Origin: Legionella sp.
Lineage (GTDB): Bacteria > Pseudomonadota > Gammaproteobacteria > Legionellales > Legionellaceae
Assembly (NCBI GenBank): GCA_017306715.1
Contig: JAFKHV010000036.1
Span: forward strand, 1-34,463
Direction of reading: 5' to 3'
Length of the DNA stretch: 34,463 bases
Part shown: piece after piece, positions 17,473 through 25,920 of the stretch
How the letters are laid out: each line of letters begins with the position of its first letter
Position numbering within the stretch: position 1 is the stretch's first letter
Made by a program: the position numbers and the translations under genes
Notes under the pieces: generated by a model
Database searches by the model: none
What the model was told of the DNA's origin: nothing
Seen by the model: only the letters and a program-made list of their open reading frames with translations

Positions 17473-18990
17473 ATGAACGAAAAAATTGATTTTACACAAC
17501 CTGAAAATGCTGCAAAAGTAGCGGCACTCATGACGAGCCATCCGGAAACCTTTTTCTTTAGCCCGGAAAAGAATTATGTTCAGGGAGGAGTTTTTTTCAC
17601 GCCGAAACAACCTTTACTCGCTTTTAGTAAACCTGACCATAGCTTACCGCTACATAAAAAAGGATTAAAACAACGCTATCTTGCCGTAGCCTCAGACAAA
17701 ACCTTAGGAGCAGGTGCTACTGCTGAGGTCCGAGAGATAGTTGGCGTGTGGAAAATTACCCCGGAACGCGTTGAATTTAAAGTGAAACCTGCTGAAAAAA
17801 CTCGTGTATTAAAATCAGCAATTTACAAAAATAACACTGATTGGAGCCGGTATGAACAACATAAATTCTTTATAAAAAACGAACAAGGAAAAAGTCAGCG
17901 CATTACCCATCTTGCCGCAAAATATCCATCCTTTGATTTAGATCGATCCATTCATCTACTTTTACGCAAACAGCCGGGTAAGAATTTACTTGATTTTATC
18001 GAATGGCAAGAGTTTTACCCTAATAACTTTTCCGTATTAGCTTACTTACTTCTATGCCGAAACTTATTTCAGAGTTATGCGCAACAAATATATGCGATTA
18101 AATCCCCAGACAAACCTGAAGAAGAGTTAGTTCATCGTGACATTAAACCCGAAAATATTATCTTTGATCCTTCGTCACCGACTGGGTCATTTAACTTCAT
18201 TGATTTTGCTTTCGCTACCTTCAAAAAAATGACCAAGGAACATTTAGGTTCCCCTATATACATGCCACCGGACCATTACCTGAATAATAATGAGAAATTA
18301 GTCAGTAAAGCAAATGATATTTTTGCCTTGATTCTCATAGGTACCGAACTTTCAGGAGAGGCAAAACGGACTAAATTTCAAGATCCCTCTGAACTAACAA
18401 AGCATAATACAAACATTGATTTTCCCAATTTATTTAAAGCACTCAAACCGTGCACTAAATCCTTAAAGAAAAAAATACGACGGCTATGGTCCGAAGGCAC
18501 GCGTTTCGCGCAAAGCACACGTGATCATCTGACACCAGAAATCATTATTAATAAATTAAATCAATTTATTACCACTTATTGTCAAAATATGACCGCGCAA
18601 CATCCTTATCTAAACTTTCGGCTTAATGAAATAAAAGGTAAATTAAATCAATACCACCAACTATCCTTGTCCTCTCAGCAGCAGATAGAAATAGAGTTTT
18701 TAGCGGTCGAATATCTCAATGATGCAAAAAATTTTCCTATTGAACGCCTGAAGGAAAACCATTCTTTACACAACTTATGGACGGAGTATCGCAATAATTT
18801 ACTAACCCCGTTAGTACAAAAACTCGAAAGCAATGCATTAGCTTATCAACCCCATGCATTAAAAAAATTACAGGCAGCGCTACACTATGCGAATTTCTTA
18901 AATCCAGCAATTATTGATGCATTATATCAAGAGCTCGGAATCGCTTTGGAACTAGATAATAAGGAAGAGGTTAATAATTTAAATATTTAG
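17473..18990 (+). CDS. Eukaryote-like Ser/Thr protein kinase, copy 2 with DFA motif (effector candidate)
   Basis: Paralogue of the preceding gene and also 505 aa. Gly-rich loop LGAGATAEV (78-86), VLK Lys114, VHRDIKPEN with His221 and Asp223, then FIDFAFAT with Asp244, so the canonical DFG is DFA here. GSPIYMPPDHY closes the activation segment. The spacing of all motifs is offset by only 2-4 residues from copy 1. The C-terminal helical domain matches too: EFLAVEYLND against EFLAAQFLSE, LWTEYRNN against IWMQYRDA, and NFLNPAIIDAL against NILNPPLLLKL. This points to an old tandem duplication followed by wide divergence. The Gly-to-Ala change may tune activity, but the Lys, the catalytic Asp and the metal Asp remain. 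No membrane segment. Convergent with the phosphatase-like gene. Confidence 0.86.
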   Translation: MNEKIDFTQPENAAKVAALMTSHPETFFFSPEKNYVQGGVFFTPKQPLLAFSKPDHSLPLHKKGLKQRYLAVASDKTLGAGATAEVREIVGVWKITPERVEFKVKPAEKTRVLKSAIYKNNTDWSRYEQHKFFIKNEQGKSQRITHLAAKYPSFDLDRSIHLLLRKQPGKNLLDFIEWQEFYPNNFSVLAYLLLCRNLFQSYAQQIYAIKSPDKPEEELVHRDIKPENIIFDPSSPTGSFNFIDFAFATFKKMTKEHLGSPIYMPPDHYLNNNEKLVSKANDIFALILIGTELSGEAKRTKFQDPSELTKHNTNIDFPNLFKALKPCTKSLKKKIRRLWSEGTRFAQSTRDHLTPEIIINKLNQFITTYCQNMTAQHPYLNFRLNEIKGKLNQYHQLSLSSQQQIEIEFLAVEYLNDAKNFPIERLKENHSLHNLWTEYRNNLLTPLVQKLESNALAYQPHALKKLQAALHYANFLNPAIIDALYQELGIALELDNKEEVNNLNI

Positions 18991-19005
18991 CACGATTGTC
19001 GATAT

Positions 19006-19055
19006 GCGAATGCTTTTACTGCGAAGCCATCTGCAATAATACCGAAGGCATTCGC
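19006..19055. repeat. Inverted repeat between convergent kinase and phosphatase-like genes
   Basis: Perfect 8-nt arms GCGAATGC (19006-19013) and GCATTCGC (19048-19055), with 34 nt between. It fills the gap between two convergent stops and might act as a terminator, but no T-run follows. Confidence 0.4.
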
Positions 19056-19056
19056 G

Positions 19057-21177
19057 TTAATTGGGTTTCAGACTGGGCTTCACATCGGCTGCTTCTTCCG
19101 ACCTGATGAGGCCTAGTTGCTTTCTCATTTTTTCTTGAAGATCACTCCGGTTATGCGCGTTTACACCCGCAATCATCGTGGCAAGTCCGGATTCAAGTAC
19201 GTCCTGTTTTTTACCACCGCTAAACAGGTAAACAATTGCCCCAAGGAATGCTTTCATCGCCCCCCCGATGATTTTCGCAAGGGGCGCGGCAACTTCAAGT
19301 TTGTGGATGAGTTCGCGATAACGCTTTATGAGGGCCGGACTCTGCTTCTCCGGATGCAACGCAAGTGCCGCTGTAGAGGTAAGCGCCTCGAGCATAAGAC
19401 GCTTTCCGCTCACACCAAGTACGTTTTGTGTTCTAATTGCATTGAGAACGTTGATTGCTTTTGCACATAGCTCAGAATCGCGACCCGGTGCTGGAGTAGT
19501 TAATTCTGCTGTTAATTGTTCGGCACGCAGTTGAATCAATGACGCCACCCGCTCATGGGGGCAATTTGCATCGCGCCATTCAATAAGCCAGCGTAACGCC
19601 TCTTTATCTTTATTTTTTAAATTCTCATAATGGGCGTTAATATAGCTATCCACTGCATTCCAAATCAAATGAATATGAAAGTTCATTCCTCGTGCTTTCA
19701 CCATCACCGGCGCAGCATGCAATGCTTGTTCAAATCCTTCACGCGTTAGAATACTGGATGCGGTATTTGGATAATCTTTAAGCGCACGCATCAGATTATA
19801 ATAGGCAGAGGAAACTCCGCCTCGATCAATTGCATCTTTGCAAGAAAAATTGATACTCTGCGGTTTTAACTGAGTAATCAAAAAATTAGGCAGCTCATAT
19901 TTGATAAAATGAAACCATACCGCCTGTTTTTGTGACCCTGTCAATGAGGCTGTCTCTTCAAAACCTTGAGCTTTAAAGCTTGCTTCTATTAAAGCCTTTA
20001 TCTGTTCCTCATCCAATTTAGCACGACGACGAATTAGGTCACTAATATGAAAATCTCTGATTTTAATCTTAGAGCTCTGACGCTCCAGAGCGATGTCTAA
20101 AAATTCTGCTTTGATTTCGTGGAGCGAGAATTTAGGCTTTACTTGAGTATAAGCATAACGATTCATCAATCCCTTATCCGCAGGGAGGGTAATGACAGCT
20201 ACGTTCGGATGATCTTTTTCTAACTCTTCAAGCTTTAGGGTTAACCCACGCTCTTTTAAGCCCTCCATATCCTCACGATCGCGACCCAGATTATTAAAAT
20301 AGATGTGGGTTATGGGACATTTTTCCAGCCATTGTGCATCATCGATATCGAGATTTAATTCCTGTTGTCTTAAAAAATTTTTAAATAATGGGCTGACACG
20401 CGCTTTACCTTTATGGCGCTGTCCCTGGGTGCCAATACGAAATTCTGTAGGGTAATCCTGATTCTCCTCATAGCGCCGAACGGTGGCAATGCTCGTCGTG
20501 TGCTGTGGCTTGAAATCGTCGGAGATCATGGTCGTAAATCGACCAAACATTGACCCTGCAACCGCAGGAGACATGGATTTACGGTTAATGCGCTCCTTGC
20601 CATCAGGAATTGAGAGTGATTTTTCTAATTTCTCAAACGAAGGCTGATGAATTAACGCAAGCTCCTGAACATGCTGGAAGGTATTTTCGAGATTTTTGTT
20701 GTCATTGTGATACAAGGAAGCGACAAACTGATCAAGACCTTTGATTTCAGCGGTTAATGCCGCAATTTTTCTCTCAAGCGCCACGTCTAAGTCAGGCTTC
20801 GTATTCGTCTCAGGTTTTATATTTTTGATATACGATAAAACACCCGCATTCATCGCCACTTCCTGGACAAAGCTTTTTCCTTTATTAAGCTCAGCTTCAG
20901 TGAGGAGATTTTTGAACTCGGTAATACGCGCCTTTTCTGCACTTAGTTGTTCTCGTTTACTACCATAAAGTCTATCGATATGTTCCTCAATAAACTCAAA
21001 AAACTCTTTATACAAATCACCATAGGCTACGTCTGCCTGATATTCCACAGACTCTATAGCGGCAACTAAATGCTTGGGCAATTCATCTTTAATCAGATTC
21101 GTCAGGGCGATATTCTTCAAATAATTGAAGCAATTTTCATTATGAATTTGATCACTTGTTTTTTGAAGTTCCGGCAT
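19057..21177 (-). CDS. Putative CX5R phosphatase, SidP-like (effector candidate)
   Basis: A 706-aa protein with a cysteine-phosphatase P-loop: CKDAIDRGG at 446-454 (Cys446 and Arg452, CX5R). The KD and DR residues around it are typical of phosphoinositide phosphatases of the SopB/IpgD, SidF and SidP types. Upstream are THIYFNNLGRDR (290-301) and NVAVITLPADKGL (325-337), which I associate with the SidP-type catalytic core. The first ~185 residues and the part after ~530 are helical. Near residue 640-660 is a hydrophobic stretch, IIGGAMKAFLGAIVYLFSGG, that could touch membrane. Known SidP removes the 3-phosphate from PI3P and PI(3,5)P2 on the Legionella vacuole; the same role here is inference from the motif. 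The gene is convergent with the kinase pair and divergent from the hairpin protein. The ATG has no clear Shine-Dalgarno site. Confidence 0.72.
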   Translation of the reverse strand: MPELQKTSDQIHNENCFNYLKNIALTNLIKDELPKHLVAAIESVEYQADVAYGDLYKEFFEFIEEHIDRLYGSKREQLSAEKARITEFKNLLTEAELNKGKSFVQEVAMNAGVLSYIKNIKPETNTKPDLDVALERKIAALTAEIKGLDQFVASLYHNDNKNLENTFQHVQELALIHQPSFEKLEKSLSIPDGKERINRKSMSPAVAGSMFGRFTTMISDDFKPQHTTSIATVRRYEENQDYPTEFRIGTQGQRHKGKARVSPLFKNFLRQQELNLDIDDAQWLEKCPITHIYFNNLGRDREDMEGLKERGLTLKLEELEKDHPNVAVITLPADKGLMNRYAYTQVKPKFSLHEIKAEFLDIALERQSSKIKIRDFHISDLIRRRAKLDEEQIKALIEASFKAQGFEETASLTGSQKQAVWFHFIKYELPNFLITQLKPQSINFSCKDAIDRGGVSSAYYNLMRALKDYPNTASSILTREGFEQALHAAPVMVKARGMNFHIHLIWNAVDSYINAHYENLKNKDKEALRWLIEWRDANCPHERVASLIQLRAEQLTAELTTPAPGRDSELCAKAINVLNAIRTQNVLGVSGKRLMLEALTSTAALALHPEKQSPALIKRYRELIHKLEVAAPLAKIIGGAMKAFLGAIVYLFSGGKKQDVLESGLATMIAGVNAHNRSDLQEKMRKQLGLIRSEEAADVKPSLKPN

Positions 21178-21321
21178 ATTTAAATTAATTGGTCTCTATA
21201 ATATATATTCTACAGGCTGATTATTAAGGAAACATGAAGGGCTAGGCATTGCATACCCATTTAATGAGAAAATGCAGCAATATTTAAAAAATCAATTAAT
21301 TTTTCCTTAATAAACTTCCTT

Positions 21322-21327
21322 TATAAT
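21322..21327 (+). promoter_or_regulatory. Perfect -10 element for the 454-aa protein gene
   Basis: TATAAT about 93 nt before the ATG at 21420, in AT-rich DNA. The -35 position (ATTTTC) is a poor match, so an activator may be needed. Confidence 0.45.
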
Positions 21328-21387
21328 AGTCAATCCAATTTAACATCATGTGCTCAATCTATAGTCAATTTCAGTGAATTGCTTGGA

Positions 21388-21401
21388 AATCACATGTGAT
21401 T
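21388..21401. promoter_or_regulatory. Perfect 14-bp palindrome in the leader
   Basis: AATCACATGTGATT is its own reverse complement. It lies 9 nt upstream of the ribosome site of the 454-aa gene and about 60 nt after the TATAAT, as a dimeric repressor site might. A second short inverted repeat (CAATT...AATTG) is just upstream at 21366-21381. Confidence 0.45.
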
Positions 21402-21419
21402 ATTAGCCAAAGAGGATTT

Positions 21420-22784
21420 ATGGACTATCGCATTATTTTAGTTGCCCCATCCAGTTTTATTACCAACGAAGACTTGGAATTAGTAAATAAAGAGAAAAAA
21501 CCGACACTTATAAAACAAGTAACCACAAAAGAAGTTTTTAAAGAAATCGATAAACCCTCCTCTGCCACAGAAATTTTGCTCGTTCCTCCTGTTCCATACC
21601 CTGTAGAAGCATCTTATTATGCCGATTCCCTCAAAACGATGGCTCGAAGATGTAACAAGCCTTACGGCTACAAACAAAGGCTAATGCAGTTAGAACTAGG
21701 GCTCTTACCTAATGATTTATCAGGCGATTTGACGAAAAGAACGCTTTACCAAGTTATCAATGAACTTGCCAGAAGATATCCAGGTAAAAAAATTAATTTA
21801 GAGGTGCTAGCCTCGGAGGCGAATAGAAGTTCACTAATGCTTTCTAAGCTTCTGGTACCAAAAGATATTACCATAACCCTGAAAACTCCGGGTAAAAACG
21901 AAGCGACCACTATCGTAGGTGCTGGATATATCGACCCCAATTATAACGTTGAAGATACCTTAGTCAAAGTCGAGACTGATGCAAAAGATGTGCATGACCA
22001 AAGACTAGCGGCGAATTCTGAATATTATGCGTATATGGATCAATTAGGCCAAGAGATTGAATTACCGGACGGTCAATTATCCAAATCAGGACTTTTTTCG
22101 ATTATTGATAAAATTAAAGATAATAATTTTAAAGAGAACATCAATAAACTAGCAAAGCGATTAGATACTTTAGCTACCCAGTGGAATAATGAGCACTTCC
22201 GCACCAATTTTTTACAAACTGCTCTAGAGCTCTTACGAAAGATGGCTCTCCAGCCTGAACTGGCGGCAGCAACACAATTAGATAATATTTTAGCCGAAGG
22301 ATTTACATTGTACAGTAAGCTTGAGCATAAAGAGCTCAACCACAAGCTTCCCCAGATAACGGCTATACTTCAGAATTTTGACACCCTCTTAACTCCCAAT
22401 GAGAATTCCGAGGAAAATCGTCAAAAAACCATCGAATCCATCAATAGCTTAGCAAAATTCGATAAAGCTCAGCACTTTAAAGCAGCCGCTTTAATCACCG
22501 CAGCCAGCTTTAGTTTCCTTGCTGGCTTAGGATTGTTCGCGCTCGTTTTCACTCCGTTACTTGCGGTAAGCTTAACTTTAGTAACTTTGGCAGCATCCGT
22601 TGTATCTCCTATCCTGCTCACGGGTGGTGTCGCTCTCACCATTTTTGGTGCTAGCGAGTCTGGAAAGGTCCGTGGTCAAGAACAGGCTAAAAGCCAATTT
22701 TTTAAACCTGCTCGAGAGGTAGTAGGCGCATTTGCTTCTGCCCCTGTCGAAAACCAGGTTGAGTCAACCGCTATCAATCCTTAA
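21420..22784 (+). CDS. Unknown protein with C-terminal membrane hairpin (effector candidate)
   Basis: Unrecognised 454-aa protein. The first ~340 residues are soluble and mixed alpha/beta at the start (MDYRIILVAPSSF, then a Lys/Glu/Thr-rich stretch). After that it is helical and probably coiled coil around 190-340. Residues about 354-410 form two long hydrophobic helices separated by a short Pro-containing turn (FTPLLAV). A polar tail of about 40 residues follows. A late membrane hairpin with cytosolic N-terminus is a known layout of Legionella effectors that insert in host membranes; applying it here is inference. The ATG at 21420 is chosen because AGAGGA lies 3 nt before it; a GTG at 21396 would add eight residues without a ribosome site. 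It is divergent from the phosphatase-like gene across a 242-nt regulatory gap. Confidence 0.82.
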   Translation: MDYRIILVAPSSFITNEDLELVNKEKKPTLIKQVTTKEVFKEIDKPSSATEILLVPPVPYPVEASYYADSLKTMARRCNKPYGYKQRLMQLELGLLPNDLSGDLTKRTLYQVINELARRYPGKKINLEVLASEANRSSLMLSKLLVPKDITITLKTPGKNEATTIVGAGYIDPNYNVEDTLVKVETDAKDVHDQRLAANSEYYAYMDQLGQEIELPDGQLSKSGLFSIIDKIKDNNFKENINKLAKRLDTLATQWNNEHFRTNFLQTALELLRKMALQPELAAATQLDNILAEGFTLYSKLEHKELNHKLPQITAILQNFDTLLTPNENSEENRQKTIESINSLAKFDKAQHFKAAALITAASFSFLAGLGLFALVFTPLLAVSLTLVTLAASVVSPILLTGGVALTIFGASESGKVRGQEQAKSQFFKPAREVVGAFASAPVENQVESTAINP

Positions 22785-22792
22785 TGCATACT

Positions 22793-22817
22793 GGGTGGGT
22801 GCCAAAGCACCCCGCCC
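22793..22817. terminator. GC-rich hairpin between convergent genes
   Basis: GGGTGGGTGC, loop CAAA, GCACCCCGCCC: a ten-pair stem with one bulged C and one G-U pair, eight nt after the stop at 22784 and facing the thioesterase stop. It is likely a two-way terminator, although the following T-run is short. Confidence 0.6.
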
Positions 22818-22847
22818 ATTTCATCGTGCCCGATAAGCTTTTGCTAA

Positions 22848-23249
22848 TTATTCTACAATGAAGAGTGCGCGCATTTCTGGAGGTAAAGGCACTGATTTAC
22901 CTTGCATGTAATCCACCCAAACTACTTTGGATAAACCCTGCGCCATCAGTACTTCATCTTGATATAATGAATGCTCCATAACCATACTGGAATTACCTAC
23001 TTCGGTGACCAGCGAATGAATGGTAACTGTTGCTGGATAAATGACTGGTTTATGATAGGTACAGGCCACATGGACTACTACCGGACCCGTTTGTTCGGTC
23101 ATTTTGATATCTAATTCCCGTAACCATTCGATACGCGCTTCCTGAAAGTAATCAAAATAACGGGCATTGTTTACATGGCCCAATGCATCCATGTCACCCC
23201 AGGCAATGGCAAAAGTGATTTCATGCGTTTTCTTTTGTGATGGGTTCAT
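22848..23249 (-). CDS. Acyl-CoA thioesterase, YbgC/4HBT hotdog family
   Basis: Single hotdog-fold thioesterase, 133 aa, expected to hydrolyse an acyl-CoA in the cytoplasm. The active-site region reads GDMDALGHVNNARYFDYFQEAR, with the conserved Asp before the GHVNN signature. VHVACTYHKPVIYPATVTI follows, as in 4-hydroxybenzoyl-CoA-thioesterase-type proteins. The chain length preferred cannot be told. Its ATG overlaps the priA stop as ATGA, so it is the last gene of the midA-PTPS-priA operon. Confidence 0.88.
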   Translation of the reverse strand: MNPSQKKTHEITFAIAWGDMDALGHVNNARYFDYFQEARIEWLRELDIKMTEQTGPVVVHVACTYHKPVIYPATVTIHSLVTEVGNSSMVMEHSLYQDEVLMAQGLSKVVWVDYMQGKSVPLPPEMRALFIVE

Positions 23250-25420
23250 GATAAGTCTACCGGGTCGATGTCCACATTCCAGCGGACAGAATTGTTTAAT
23301 TTATTTATTGTTAACCACTCTCGCCATTGTGTCAAAGCGGCTTGCAGTATTTTGCGTGAAGCGCTTTTTAGTAATAACTGCATCCGGTGCTGATGCGCCT
23401 TGCGTGGTAATGGCGCAGGTGCCGGGCCCATTACCTCAATATTTAATTGGTGTAGAAAAATTTTACATTGTTGAAACCACTGCTTCAGCTGTTCTAAATC
23501 ATGGCTCTGTGCACGAATGAGTGCCAAATAATAATAAGGAGGAAGCTGTGCCTGTCGTCGCATTAGCAAAATTTCCTGCGCCAATGCGTCATAACCTTTA
23601 CGGATTAAGGTATTTAATAAGGGGTGTTGTGGCTCATGAGTTTGAATGAGCACCTGCCCTGGATACTCTGCACGGCCTGCACGACCAGCAACTTGCGTTA
23701 ATAATTGCGCAAGATGCTCTAATGCACGAAAGTCTTGATGATAAAGTCCTGCATCAGCATCAACTACCACAACTAAGGTCAACCTTGGGAAATGATGGCC
23801 TTTGGCCAACATTTGCGTCCCGACAATTAATTGTGCTTTACCCTGTTGGATTCGCGCTAATTCCAGTTCCAGTGCCTCTTTTTTACGCATTGCATCGCGG
23901 TCAACACGGGAAAGTGTATATTGGGGAAAATAGTGTGTTAAAAATTCATGGATTCGCTGTGTTCCCGCACCTACAGGAATAAGCTCATCACTGGAACAAC
24001 GACCGCACTTTTTAGGAATCATCTTGATGAGGCCGCAATGATGACAAATAAGCTGATGCTTATGGAGCGTTAAATGGCTATCACACGCAGGACAATCCAT
24101 CATCCATCCGCATTGATGGCACATAAGGACTGGAGCAAATCCGCGGCGATTAATAAAAATTAAAACCTGATTTTGTTGCTGTAAATGCTCTTTTATGACG
24201 TTTAAGGTGCTCTTGGCTAAACCATGCTCCAGAGTTTGTGCACGCAAATCGACTAGTTGCACGTGCAAGGGTTTCTGAGCCTCAGCGCGCTGCGTCAGGC
24301 GTAGTAGCTGATATTTTTTTTGCTCGACATTATAAAGTGTCTCAAGGCTTGGCGTTGCGGAACCCAATAGGATGGGGATGTGCAATCGATGTGCACGCAT
24401 TAAGGCAACATCCCGTGCCGAATAACGAACACCTTCCATTTGCTTGAATGACAGATCATGTTCTTCATCAATAATGATTATTCCTAAACTAGGCATGGGG
24501 GTGAATACGGCAGCTCGAGTGCCGATAATGATCCGTGCCATACCCTCATGTGCTAGCTGCCAGGCATACTGACGTTCCGATTCGTTAAGGCTTGAATGGA
24601 TAACCATGATGAGCTCATGAAACCGTGCCATAAATCGCGCAACCAGTTGCGGGGTTAGACCAATTTCTGGAACAAGGACCAATGCCTGTTTTCCTTGCTG
24701 CAGCACGCTTTGGATAAGCTGTAAATAGACCTCAGTTTTGCCACTACCGGTAACCCCTTGCAATAAGAAGCAACGATATTCATGCCCATGTGCCATAAGC
24801 ACCTGGAGTGCTTCTTGCTGCTCAGAATTTAACGTAAGAGATGGTTGCAACTCATGCGCAGGTGGTGGGGGTAGTTGCGGCTGCAATACTGTATTTATAC
24901 ATTGTAATTGCAGCAAGGTTTTTAAAACAGCACTGGAAAAACCCATTTGCTGTAGCTCTTTTTTGGTCACCGGCTTATCTTGCTCGGCCAAAAAGGCGGC
25001 CATCTGTTGTTGTTTTTGCGCACGTGGTGCTACTTTTACCTGAACTTCGGTTAAGGGTAGAGCCAGTTGGAAGGCCTCCGTCATAGGCAATTGTGCCACT
25101 GCGCCCTCACGATATTTTTTTGGTAAGGCTAAAGGTAAAACTTCGGATAAGGGCGATTGATAATAACGGCTTATCCATTGACAAAGAGCAAAAAGCTCCT
25201 CGGTGAGCAGGGGTGACTCATCAATTAGGGTCTCAATAAAACGGGTGTTCTCTGGAATTGTTGCCGCAGGAACAATTCCGACAATAATACCTAAGCGGAT
25301 TTTTTTACGAAAAGGAACCCATACACGGGCCCCTATTGTAGGCTCTAATTCGGCTGGTGCTTGATAATCAAAATAATCCCGGGCTGTATGAGGTATACAA
25401 ACCTGGTAAATATTTTTCAT
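23246..25420 (-). CDS. priA: Primosomal protein N' (replication restart helicase)
   Basis: A 3'-5' superfamily 2 helicase that recognises stalled forks and reloads the replisome. Walker A is GVTGSGKTEVYL, the DEAH-type box is IIDEEHD, followed by GSATPSLETLY. Eight Cys in CHQC...CPAC...CHHC...CGRC form the two zinc sites. Helicase motif VI is QVAGRAGRAEYPGQVLIQT. The N-terminal 3'-end-binding domain is present (YFDYQAP...GARVWVPF). The start at 25420 (724 aa) is chosen because it forms an ATGA overlap with the preceding stop, as at both other junctions of this operon. A longer frame from 25450 adds ten residues without benefit. E. coli PriA is 732 aa. Confidence 0.96.
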   Translation of the reverse strand: MKNIYQVCIPHTARDYFDYQAPAELEPTIGARVWVPFRKKIRLGIIVGIVPAATIPENTRFIETLIDESPLLTEELFALCQWISRYYQSPLSEVLPLALPKKYREGAVAQLPMTEAFQLALPLTEVQVKVAPRAQKQQQMAAFLAEQDKPVTKKELQQMGFSSAVLKTLLQLQCINTVLQPQLPPPPAHELQPSLTLNSEQQEALQVLMAHGHEYRCFLLQGVTGSGKTEVYLQLIQSVLQQGKQALVLVPEIGLTPQLVARFMARFHELIMVIHSSLNESERQYAWQLAHEGMARIIIGTRAAVFTPMPSLGIIIIDEEHDLSFKQMEGVRYSARDVALMRAHRLHIPILLGSATPSLETLYNVEQKKYQLLRLTQRAEAQKPLHVQLVDLRAQTLEHGLAKSTLNVIKEHLQQQNQVLIFINRRGFAPVLMCHQCGWMMDCPACDSHLTLHKHQLICHHCGLIKMIPKKCGRCSSDELIPVGAGTQRIHEFLTHYFPQYTLSRVDRDAMRKKEALELELARIQQGKAQLIVGTQMLAKGHHFPRLTLVVVVDADAGLYHQDFRALEHLAQLLTQVAGRAGRAEYPGQVLIQTHEPQHPLLNTLIRKGYDALAQEILLMRRQAQLPPYYYLALIRAQSHDLEQLKQWFQQCKIFLHQLNIEVMGPAPAPLPRKAHQHRMQLLLKSASRKILQAALTQWREWLTINKLNNSVRWNVDIDPVDLS

Positions 25421-25920
25421 GCAGAGCGCAGCCATTCGTGACTGGCGCATTGTCCAGGAGCTGAAAAAACTTTTACGACCACTTTTTCAATTTGGTGTTT
25501 CTCCAGCTCGTGTTTATCCTCAATCAATTGTTCGACAAACCAACGCGAAAGTTCCTCCACCGTAATATTGGTTACGGGTAGTAACGTCACATCCTCTTTG
25601 AGAAAGGGAATTTTCTTGTGGTTAAAAGTAAAATAATAATATTCGTCATCTTCAGTACGTTGTAAATGAGGCGAATACTCCGGCATTAAAAAAGTTTGAT
25701 TGAGATACTTGCATAACTCCAGAATGCGTTTTTTATAATAACGGTAATCAAAATTCAAACCATTATTCTCAACCCACGTCGTCAAGCCCAAGTACACAGA
25801 ATACATATGCCCATGAAGGGGTTCACGCTCGGTAGCCGAAAAAATAGTGGTATGTCCTGCAGAAAACTTCATCACCTCTTTCTGCAGCTCAACAGTGGTC
25901 ATATAGCGTTTTTGGTTCAT
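25417..25920 (-). CDS. 6-pyruvoyl-tetrahydropterin synthase / QueD-like protein without the usual Cys
   Basis: T-fold enzyme of the PTPS/QueD family, 167 aa, acting on dihydroneopterin triphosphate or a related pteridine. The zinc ligands are intact: FSAGH with His23, and HGH with His36 and His38. In QueD the catalytic Cys lies four residues before the first His of HGH. Here that stretch reads ATEREPLHGH, with Glu31 and Glu33 and no Cys. In PTPS-III proteins a Glu replaces this Cys and the product enters folate synthesis, so a folate or tetrahydropterin role is as likely as queuosine. Other parts of the fold are LNFDYRYYKKRI and TNITVEELSRWFVEQL. ATGA overlaps join it to midA upstream and priA downstream. 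Confidence 0.8.
   Translation of the reverse strand: MNQKRYMTTVELQKEVMKFSAGHTTIFSATEREPLHGHMYSVYLGLTTWVENNGLNFDYRYYKKRILELCKYLNQTFLMPEYSPHLQRTEDDEYYYFTFNHKKIPFLKEDVTLLPVTNITVEELSRWFVEQLIEDKHELEKHQIEKVVVKVFSAPGQCASHEWLRSA

Noticed and set aside
20741..20968. Plus-strand frame inside the phosphatase-like gene (and other antisense frames)
   Set aside because: No ribosome site or family resemblance; it is explained as a shadow of the long minus-strand gene.
21301..21330. PmrA-type tandem site (CTTAAT repeats) before the hairpin-protein gene
   Set aside because: Only one half-site (CTTAATAAA) is present; the second half at the required distance does not match.
25421..25450. Longer priA start
   Set aside because: Adds ten residues inside the PTPS gene and breaks the ATGA pattern seen at all other junctions of the operon.
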